A stretch of 15,800 nt of DNA from Tannerella sp. (GTDB lineage: Bacteria > Bacteroidota > Bacteroidia > Bacteroidales > Tannerellaceae). A model generated the notes under the pieces. It had not been told where the DNA came from and made no database searches. It saw only the letters and a list, made by a program, of their open reading frames with translations. The stretch spans positions 1 through 15,800 of the forward strand of contig JAISGW010000106.1 of assembly GCA_031262895.1 (NCBI GenBank). The letters are read 5' to 3'. The position numbers were made by a program, and so were the translations under genes. Positions 1 through 7,300 of the stretch are shown here, in pieces; within the stretch, counting starts at the first letter, position 1, and each line of letters opens with the position of its first letter.

Positions 1-27
1 ACTGGGGCAAAGCACTCGACTAACTTA

Positions 28-230
28 TTCACACCCTTCCCCAGACGCAGGGAACGTCGTGAAAAAATTCACAGCCTTCCCCAGACGCAGGGAACGTCGT
101 GAAAAAATTCACAGCCTTCCCCAGACGCAGGGAACATCGTGAAAAAATTCACGGCCTTCCCCAGACGCAGGGAACGTCGTGAAAAAATTCACGGCCTTCC
201 CCAAGCTCAGGGAAGGCCGTGAAAAAATTC
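28..230. repeat. Five tandem 40-bp hairpin repeats downstream of the InlB-repeat protein gene
   Basis: Five head-to-tail 40-bp units begin at 28, 68, 108, 148 and 188, and a sixth begins with only TTC at 228-230. Each unit carries a left arm like TTCACAGCCTTCCC and a right arm like GGGAACGTCGTGAA, so the array alternates inverted 14-mers separated by either an 8-base loop or AAAA. Every unit can therefore fold on itself or pair with its neighbour. Arm pairing is perfect (14/14) in the unit next to the gene (188-227). It falls to about 10-12 of 14 in the other units, which differ from each other by only a few bases. Read on the minus strand, each hairpin is followed by a run of six T. There are no unique spacers, so this is not CRISPR. 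Confidence 0.95.
182..223 (-). terminator. Intrinsic terminator of the 1255-aa surface protein gene
   Basis: Perfect 14-bp inverted arms lie at 188-201 (TTCACGGCCTTCCC) and 210-223 (GGGAAGGCCGTGAA), with an 8-base loop. On the minus strand the stem is followed directly by six T (plus-strand A at 182-187). It starts about 21 bases after the TGA stop at 245-247. This is the standard layout of a rho-independent terminator for the minus-strand gene, and it is the best-paired member of the 40-bp array. Confidence 0.82.
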
Positions 231-244
231 TCAATTCTCCATTT

Positions 245-3200
245 TCAATTCACCATCGCCTTGGCGCGGCGATTCGCGTTCACAAGGATGTAGACACCGG
301 CCCGCAAGCGGGATTGGGGAATCACGCATTGGGTTTCAGCGGCCTTTATCCGGTAAACGAGCCGCCCCTGCATATCGAACAGGTAAAACGCGGTGCCGGG
401 CACCAGACCTTCCACCATCAAGCTGCCGTTCTCGGAATAGGCGCGCAGGGGTTTCTCCTGCGAGGCATTCTCGTTGCCGGTAGGCGCGGGCGTCGGCGTC
501 GGATTAGGCGTCGGTGTGGGTTCCGGAGTAGGCTCCGGTGCGGGTTCCGGATTTGGCGCGGGAGCCGGAGCCGGATTTGCCGTAAAGGTTGCCTCCACAG
601 TGACCGCGTAAGCGGGCATGGTGAAGCTGGCCTGGCTGCCGTTGACGCTGAGCGTGAGGGTCTGGTCGGGCGCGCCGGTCTTATACGCCTTCAGGCTGCC
701 GCTCTTGAAAGTATAGCCCGAAGAGGCCTGGGCGGTGAAGCTCACCGTAGAACCCATTTCCGCCAGCGCGCTGCTGAGGGTAATCGTACCTCCGGTCAGC
801 GAAGCCACCGAAACGGCGAAGCTGTTCCCGTCGCTGTAAGGCCGGGGGATGATGCTGCCCTGCAAATCCGTCAGGCTCTCGGCTGCCGCCGCACGAGTGG
901 TGGGGAGTTGGCCTTCCGAAAGCGATACGGTATAGGTAAAGGAACCGTACACGCCGCCGGGCAGCTCCAGCGTACCGTCGATGGCAGCCGTGAAGCTCGT
1001 AATGGAAATATCGGAGGCTGTCAAATGAAGACCGGTCAGTTGGCTGAGCTGTTGGGCCAGCCAAGCGGGCAGTTCCGTTTGATCGTTGTGGATAGAGAGG
1101 GAGGGCACGTTGAAGGAGGCATCTTCCACCTTGTCACCAGCCGTTTCGAGTGCGGCCTGCGCAGGCGTCTTCTCGAAAGTGGCGCTGAGTACGACGTCCT
1201 GGTTGTTCATCGTGAAGCTGGCCGAGAGTTTGTCGGCGGCCACTTCCACGGTGACGCCACCGGAGGTAGCGGTAAGCGAGGCGAGTTCGTAGCCCGCATC
1301 GGGCAGGATGCTCAGGGTCACTAAGTCGTTGCCGTCGTATTTGGCCTTGTCGGCTTTGATGCTGCCGCCCACGAAGCTTCCGATATATACGAAGAACTGG
1401 CCTCCGGCGAAGGGCGTAGGCTGGATGGCTATGGTGCAGCCCGCGAGCTGGTCGGTAGCCGCGTTCTTCTGCAGGTTGATGTCAAAGGCAACCTGGCCTG
1501 CCACGCCGTCCATGGCGAGGGCCGTACCGGCTTGCGCCCAGGTCTCACTGCCCAAGGTGATGGTGGCGCTGACATCTTGCGGAAGCGCCTGCTTAATCAG
1601 GTTGTCGAGATAAGTCTCGAGCGATTGCTCGTCGTTGGCCACGGTCATGGGCACGGTCAAGCCGCCGTCAAGCAGCTTCTGGAGGGCAGCTTTGGCCGAA
1701 GCGAGGGCGGCCGCGTCGGCGGCGGCAGCCTGTAGGGTAAAGACAGGCGTGATGCTCACGTTGTCGGAGGGCATGGTGAAGGAGAGCTGCGTCGTCGAGA
1801 GGCCGAGCGAAGCCGGGGTGGCCGTGAGCGAGGACAGCTCATAGTCGGCGTCGGGCGTCACGGTGAGGATGATTGTCTCGCCGGCCTTGGCCGAAGTCTG
1901 ACTGGCCGTCACCGTGCCGTGGGCTGCCGTCATGACCTGCACGGCATAAGAGAGGGTGAACTTCTGTTGTTCGATTTGCCCCCCGTCTACCGTGACGTCC
2001 AAGCTGCGGTCGCCGGCCTTCAGGGTGACGGTGAAGCTGAAGCTGCCCGCCGTGCCGTTGGTATTGTCGGCCGTGCCGTCAACGGCCGGAGTGACCGTAG
2101 CTGTCAACGCTTCTACGGAAACCGTCGGCTGGCCGGCGAGAAGCGCAGGCAGTTTCGTGCCTTTCAACCAGGTCTCTACGGCTTCCTGCGTATTGGCATC
2201 GGCGCTCGAAAGCGTATAGGCGGCGGCTTTGAGGGCCTCGCCGGCAGCCGAGAGAGCCTGCTGTTCGGCCGTCATCTCAAAGGTGACATCTATCTGCAGG
2301 TCGTAAGCAGGCATAGTAAAGGAAGTTGTTCCGCCCGTAGCGCCCGGCGTGGCACTCAGGGCCACCGTAGTGGAGGCGTCGCCCTTCTTGTAGACCTTGA
2401 CGTCGGTCAAGCCGTAGCCGTCGGCCGGGCTGAGGGTGAGGGTGATTGCCGTGCCTTCCACCTGCGCGCCGGAGGGAGAGAGGGTAGCCGTGCCCTCGCC
2501 CGTCTTGTTCAGGTCAATGCGGTAATGGTCGGCCATGGGAGTAGCCACGATGCGCTGTCCCTTCATGCTGAAGGAGGTCTCGCCGTCCGTCCCCATGCTG
2601 AGGGTAACGCTGAAGTCGTAGCTGCCGTCGGTGCCGAGCGTATTGGCTTCGGTGCCGGCCACCGCCTGCTTGTTAAGGCTCAGGCTGGGGTCGCCCACCG
2701 TCACGTCGTTGCCGGCCAGCTTTTGCAGTGCAGCCTTCAGGTAAGCGGCGCCATTGCTCCATTCAGCCTGGGGCAGGTCGAAGGACTGTTCGGCCAGCGA
2801 AGCGGCCAGGGCTTCCACGGCCAACTGGTCGGCGTTCTTCTCGAAGGCGGCTTCCACGGTGACGGCGTAGGCCGGCATGGTGAAGCTGTTGTCCGTAATT
2901 GCTACGCTCGTGGCGACATCGCCCGTCTTATAGGCTTTCAGGCCGCCGTTCGACAGTTGGTAACCCTTGTCGGGCGTGACGCTGAGCGTCACCGTCTCGC
3001 CGGCAGCGGCCGAGGTGGGCGTAGCCGTCAAGTTCCCCTGCCCTGCCGTCACGCTGGTGCTCACCGCGTAGGGCACGTAGGCCGTTGCCTTGATACTGCC
3101 GTCGGTCTTGCTGCAGGCGGCCGTGAGGTCGCCGTTGGCCAGGGTGAGGCTGAAGGAGAAGGCGCCGTTGGTGCCATTAGTCGAAGAGGCGCTGCCCGCA

Positions 3201-4012
3201 ACGGGGGCCGTCGTTTGCGTCACCGAGAGGTCCGTGTAGCTGACGTCCGTACCGTTCAGCTTGGCGTCGATAGCCGCCTTGACCAAATCATCCAAAGTGG
3301 AGGAGGCCAAATCGGCCTGGTTGACCGAGAGGCCGCTGAGGGCGGCATCGGCAGCATTCAGGGCCTTCTGTTCGTCCGTCAAGTCGAAAAGGGGCGTCAG
3401 GCTGAGGCTATTCCCCGGCATGGTGAAGGTATTGTCATCGGCCAAGGTCACGGTATTCCCGCTGAAGCCTGTGAATTGGTAGCCCTTGTCGGGCGTGATG
3501 GTAAGCGTCACCTTGTCGCCCAGGCGGTACTTCGTCTTGTCGGCCGTCACCGTGCCATGAGCCGCCGAGCCGATGTAGAGCGAATATTCCGTCGGCGACT
3601 GGAGGCTGATGCTTAAGGCGTAAGCCGGCGTATTATCCGTGACCACATCGGCGGCAGGGATAGTAACACTGATATTGGAATAAAGATAGTCGGCTCCGGC
3701 ATCATAGGCCTGAAAGCTGACATCGCCCAAGCCGCCCTTACAGAAAAGGACTATATCGGCTTTGCCATTATTCACAGTTCCCAAGCCGAGCAGCTTGCCG
3801 CCGATGAAGGCACCCACCTGCATGTTGGAAGCAGGCTGGCCGTCTAAAGTCACCGTAACCGCAAGAGCCATGCTGCTTGAGTAATCAGCACCGGCACCAT
3901 CTTGGGGGTCCGTCCATCCCGGGTCGTGTTCAGCGGCCTGCAGGGATGTGAAGCAGGCCAGTAGCGCGAACAACAGGGTCCACAGCCGTTTGCTTTGTAT
4001 TTTTCGTTTCAT
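245..4012 (-). CDS. Secreted surface protein with six InlB-B-repeat-like modules and a T9SS sorting tail (1255 aa)
   Basis: Probably a cell-surface adhesin or spacer protein; the exact ligand is not readable. Residues 1-26 form a signal peptide (basic start, hydrophobic LWTLLFALLA, likely cut after LQA). Residues about 30-130 hold a beta-rich domain with the motif VGAFIGGKLLG, also found twice in the giant neighbour. Six divergent InlB/Listeria-Bacteroides-type repeats follow, starting near residues 143, 315, 496, 687, 872 and 1062. Their pattern is GTVTA...G..VTLT.TPD.GY...FTMP...V.V...F. Five linkers separate them, each a helical stretch with Ala/Leu plus a beta stretch like NGTNGAFSFSLTL, giving a 172-191-residue period. 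A Pro-rich spacer (about 1143-1180, PEPTPEP type) precedes the C-terminal sorting domain (about 1185-1255; YLFDMQGRLVYR and AGVYIL). The ATG at 4012 is the only start that keeps the signal peptide. No Shine-Dalgarno is seen. The gene lies 315 bases downstream of the giant gene on the same strand. Confidence 0.93.
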   Translation of the reverse strand: MKRKIQSKRLWTLLFALLACFTSLQAAEHDPGWTDPQDGAGADYSSSMALAVTVTLDGQPASNMQVGAFIGGKLLGLGTVNNGKADIVLFCKGGLGDVSFQAYDAGADYLYSNISVTIPAADVVTDNTPAYALSISLQSPTEYSLYIGSAAHGTVTADKTKYRLGDKVTLTITPDKGYQFTGFSGNTVTLADDNTFTMPGNSLSLTPLFDLTDEQKALNAADAALSGLSVNQADLASSTLDDLVKAAIDAKLNGTDVSYTDLSVTQTTAPVAGSASSTNGTNGAFSFSLTLANGDLTAACSKTDGSIKATAYVPYAVSTSVTAGQGNLTATPTSAAAGETVTLSVTPDKGYQLSNGGLKAYKTGDVATSVAITDNSFTMPAYAVTVEAAFEKNADQLAVEALAASLAEQSFDLPQAEWSNGAAYLKAALQKLAGNDVTVGDPSLSLNKQAVAGTEANTLGTDGSYDFSVTLSMGTDGETSFSMKGQRIVATPMADHYRIDLNKTGEGTATLSPSGAQVEGTAITLTLSPADGYGLTDVKVYKKGDASTTVALSATPGATGGTTSFTMPAYDLQIDVTFEMTAEQQALSAAGEALKAAAYTLSSADANTQEAVETWLKGTKLPALLAGQPTVSVEALTATVTPAVDGTADNTNGTAGSFSFTVTLKAGDRSLDVTVDGGQIEQQKFTLSYAVQVMTAAHGTVTASQTSAKAGETIILTVTPDADYELSSLTATPASLGLSTTQLSFTMPSDNVSITPVFTLQAAAADAAALASAKAALQKLLDGGLTVPMTVANDEQSLETYLDNLIKQALPQDVSATITLGSETWAQAGTALAMDGVAGQVAFDINLQKNAATDQLAGCTIAIQPTPFAGGQFFVYIGSFVGGSIKADKAKYDGNDLVTLSILPDAGYELASLTATSGGVTVEVAADKLSASFTMNNQDVVLSATFEKTPAQAALETAGDKVEDASFNVPSLSIHNDQTELPAWLAQQLSQLTGLHLTASDISITSFTAAIDGTLELPGGVYGSFTYTVSLSEGQLPTTRAAAAESLTDLQGSIIPRPYSDGNSFAVSVASLTGGTITLSSALAEMGSTVSFTAQASSGYTFKSGSLKAYKTGAPDQTLTLSVNGSQASFTMPAYAVTVEATFTANPAPAPAPNPEPAPEPTPEPTPTPNPTPTPAPTGNENASQEKPLRAYSENGSLMVEGLVPGTAFYLFDMQGRLVYRIKAAETQCVIPQSRLRAGVYILVNANRRAKAMVN

Positions 4013-4028
4013 ACGTAACTTATAATAG

Positions 4029-4319
4029 TTATGAGTTATGAATTATGAATTATGAGTTTGTCATCCGGCAAAGTGCCTTTGCACGCTTGTAATGCGGTTT
4101 CAAGAGGTCTTGAAGTGCCTTTACACGCTTGTAATGCGGTTTCCAGAGGTCTTGAAGTGCCTTTGCACGCTTGTAATGCGGTTTCAAGGCGGCTTGAAGT
4201 GCCTTTACACGCATGTAACGCGGTTTCAAGGCGGCTTGAAGTGCCTTTACACGCTTGTAATGCCATTTCCAGAGGTCTTGAAAACTCATAACTCATAATT
4301 CATAATTCATAACTCATAA
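4029..4319. repeat. 30-nt perfect inverted repeat enclosing the 42-bp array
   Basis: The arms at 4029-4058 and 4290-4319 are exact reverse complements over 30 nt. They are AT-rich and themselves built from TTATGA(A/G) steps, for example TTATGAGTTATGAATTATG. They enclose the five 42-bp repeats and 24 other bases. The whole 291-bp block fills almost all of the gap between the two surface-protein genes. Its layout resembles a small non-coding mobile or repeat element, or a long stem-loop in the transcript. No flanking target-site duplication is obvious and no transposase is present. Confidence 0.85.
4071..4280. repeat. Five tandem 42-bp repeats between the two surface-protein genes
   Basis: Units begin at 4071, 4113, 4155, 4197 and 4239. 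Each starts with AAGTGCCTTT(G/A)CACGC and ends with a short palindrome, either CAAGAGGTCTTG or CAAGGCGGCTTG (one base altered in some units). GTGC-CTTT-GCAC forms a second small hairpin in units 1 and 3. Because 42 is a multiple of three, several frames stay open across the array on both strands. The resulting 14-residue peptide repeats lack any sign of being a gene. Confidence 0.95.
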
Positions 4320-4327
4320 TTGGTTTG

Positions 4328-7300
4328 TTATTTCTTCATCACCTTATAGATAGAGGTCTGCCCGTCATGAGTAATCATGAGGAAGTAGACACCCGGCGTG
4401 TAGTTGGAGAGGTCGATGCCCTTGGCAGTGAAATGCTGCTGGCGGAACATCAGCTTCCCTTGCGCGTCGTGTATCTCCACGCAGTCAAGGGCAGCGGCGG
4501 CGTATTCGAGATACAACTCGTGTACGACGGGGTTAGGATAGAAGCGGATGCCTGCCTCCAATCCTTCGGTGCCGGTCGTTGCGCCGCCATTGAGGCGGAA
4601 GAGTTGCTCGGGCGTGCCCACAATAGAGTCGGCGCGGAAGTTGAGCGTTTCCGCAGCGGGATATTCCTTGTCGGCGGCATGGTCGTAGATGCGGAAGCTG
4701 AGCTTGTCCTTCTCGTCCTCGTTGCCGAAGACCGTCAGGAAGGCCACGTAGGGGCTGGCATAGCCCTCCACGCCCTTGAGCAAGGCGGTGCCGCGGCATT
4801 CGTTGCCGACGAAGGCGCCCACTTCGATTTGCTGCCCTACCTGGAGTTGCCCGTCAAGGTAGACGTCGGCGGCCACCGTCATGGTGGAGGCGTAGTCGGA
4901 AGCCTTGTCGGCCGACCAGTGCAGGGGTTCCGCACTGCGCAGCAGCGACGCACGGGTAGCGGCGCCCGCCCCCGCGATGGAGGAAGTAGCCGGGTAGTAG
5001 AAGGTCTTGGCCGTACCGTCGTAGGAATAGTACATGTATCCCTGTCCGGCGACCATGCTCTCCAAGCTGCCCTGCCAGCCACCGGCCGACGTATAGGTAG
5101 CGAAGCCCGCACGTCCCTTTATCTGGTCAAGGTTGCTGGCCTTGACACCGGCCAGGGCGTTCGCCACGGGGAGGTTGAACTGGGGCGTGTAGCTTATCCA
5201 GTTCCACTTGGGCTTCAGGGTAAGGGTCGTGGCCAGCGGGTTGACCGGCTTGCCGTTGAGGGTAAGGCTGGTGGCCGCCGTGGTATGCACCATGTACATC
5301 TGGCTGTTGTCCATAGCCGTGAGGCTACCGCTCCAGACGCCTGCCGTAGGATAGGAGAAGCCGCCGCGCGCCTTGATCTGGTCGAGATTGGCGCCACCCT
5401 TCTGCTGGAGCTGCTCCAGCAGGGAAGGCTGGTCGTAAGCCACGTAGGAGGAAATCCAGTTCCAGCCCTTGCGCAGGGAGAGCGTCTGCTCTATCACGTC
5501 GAGGGCGTTGAAGACGATGGGGTTGGTGACCGTCCCTCGGATGGCCTCGTGGTCGTAGCTCATCGTGCCGTCGTAGCCCAACAGGTTGACGTCGGAGTAG
5601 ATGTTGCCCGTGGAGGCGTCCCAAATCTTGAAGGTCACGGCCTTGCCCTTGTCTTCATCATTGCCCCAGACGTTGAGGTAAACGAAGTAGGCATTGTAAG
5701 CCTTGGAATAAACGGGCGAGGCGGTGCCGCGGCATTTACCGTCGATGAAGGCGGCCAACTCGTCGTCAGGGTCTTCCTGATAAGCCCCGTCAATCATCAA
5801 CTGCCCGGTCATGCCCATGGGCGCTTCGTAGTCGTCGGTGTTGACGGTCCAGCCGTCGGGCTTCTTGCCGGTGACTTTCAAGGTCACGGGCAGCACCTCG
5901 CGGATGTTGTTGGTGCCGCGCAGCACGATGGCCACCTCATAGCTGCCCACGTTCACGCCGGCAGGCACACTGAAGTGCAGCGTCTGTTCGCCCAGCGGCG
6001 AAAGGGTGCCCATGCTGCTTTCCGAGAGCGTCAACCAGTCGGGCACGTCTTCAATATAGTAGTCGGCATTGGCCGCGCCGCTGTTCTTGAAGGTGGCCGT
6101 GAAGGAACCGGTCTGCCCTTCCTCTATCTGGAGGTTGATGCTTGAGGTCTCCCACTTCAGGGTGTTCTCATTGACGTAAGCCACCCAGGAAATCGGGTCG
6201 CCCTCATTGTTGTGCACGTCCTTGAAGCCGGTGGCCTCTATGTAGAGCGTCGTCCCTTCTATCTTGTAGGCCGCTTCCGTCAGGTTGAGGACTACCTTGT
6301 TATAGGTATCCGAAGCCGTAAAGGTGAAGGGGATGCCGGTCAGCGGGCGTACGTCCTGCATGGGCGCGCCATCGGAAGAGAGGGTAGCCGTCCCGCCCAT
6401 GCGGCGCGGCGTATTCGACTTTTTCCCTTCGCTTTCCTGTTCCTTCGCGAGTGCCTCGCTTACCTGATCCGTCGTGCTGGGTTCGGAAACCGTGAGGTTG
6501 TTGCCCTGCGTGACGTATTCCTCGAAGGGATAGTAAGCCACCAATCCCGCCTCGGTACCGCTCATCTTGACATTCTTGTTGTCGTTGATGATGTCGCTCG
6601 ACAGGGCCGCACTCCATACGCGCACCTCGTCAATGAGGCCGGTGAAGAAGCCGCTCTGATGGCCGGGGCCTGAGCCGAGGTAGTAGGTATCCGTGGATAT
6701 GGCCCCTATCAGGGGATTGGCCACGGTGTTGTCTATCTGCGTGAGCAATTTCCCGTCCACGTAGGCATTGGTCTTGCCGGAGCGCTTCACCGAGAGGGCC
6801 AAGTAGTGCCACTGCTCGTCTAAGAGGTTGGTCTGCGTAAGGGTCTGCGTACCGTTGGGCGTGCTCAGCACGAGCGCGCCGGAGGCGTCGAAGACCAAAC
6901 TCAAATCATTGCCCAAGGCCATCAGCGTGTCGTTCTGCTGCGTAGCCCCCTTGAAGTGCAACTCTATGGTGAAGTTGTCGTAGGTGGGGAAGGCAAACCC
7001 GCTGGTGTCTATGGTCGCGTAATCGGAACCGCTCAGGGCCAGGGCATCGCCCGAAGGAAAGATGTACCAGGAGGTCTGCATGGTCAGGTCGCGTTGCCTT
7101 GCCTTGTCGGCGGCCACGGTACCTTCGCCCTCGTCCATCGGCCAGTAGCCGACGAGGTTCGCCTCGGTACCGGAGAGCGAGAGGTTCATCTCCGCCTTGA
7201 CATCATCCTGGCTATGCGCCGTGGAATAGAAGTGCAGGCGGGCCACGGCGCCGTGGAAGCCGTCACTGTTGCCTATGGCCACATTGCCCACGGTGAGCTT

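Noticed and set aside
28..230. CRISPR array
   Set aside because: The 40-bp units abut directly, without unique spacers, and no cas gene is nearby.
1919..3616. 565-codon plus-strand frame opposite the InlB-type gene
   Set aside because: Antisense shadow of the repeated InlB-like modules, with no signal peptide or domain; the 381-codon frame at 179-1324 is rejected for the same reason.
3944..4012. Lipoprotein signal (LLAC) in the InlB-type protein
   Set aside because: Leu at -2 fits a lipobox poorly, the residues after Cys are not the acidic type used for lipoprotein export in this phylum, and a good type I cut site (LQA) follows; the T9SS tail also argues against it.
4036..4298. Small repeat proteins of 14-residue period, on both strands
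   Set aside because: All arise because the 42-bp unit is a multiple of three; several frames are equally open and none has a ribosome site or protein-like features.
4325..6145. 606-codon plus-strand frame opposite the giant gene
   Set aside because: It is antisense to a well-supported coding sequence, rich in Gly/Arg/Val/His, has no recognisable domain, and is explained by GC-rich third codon positions on the other strand.
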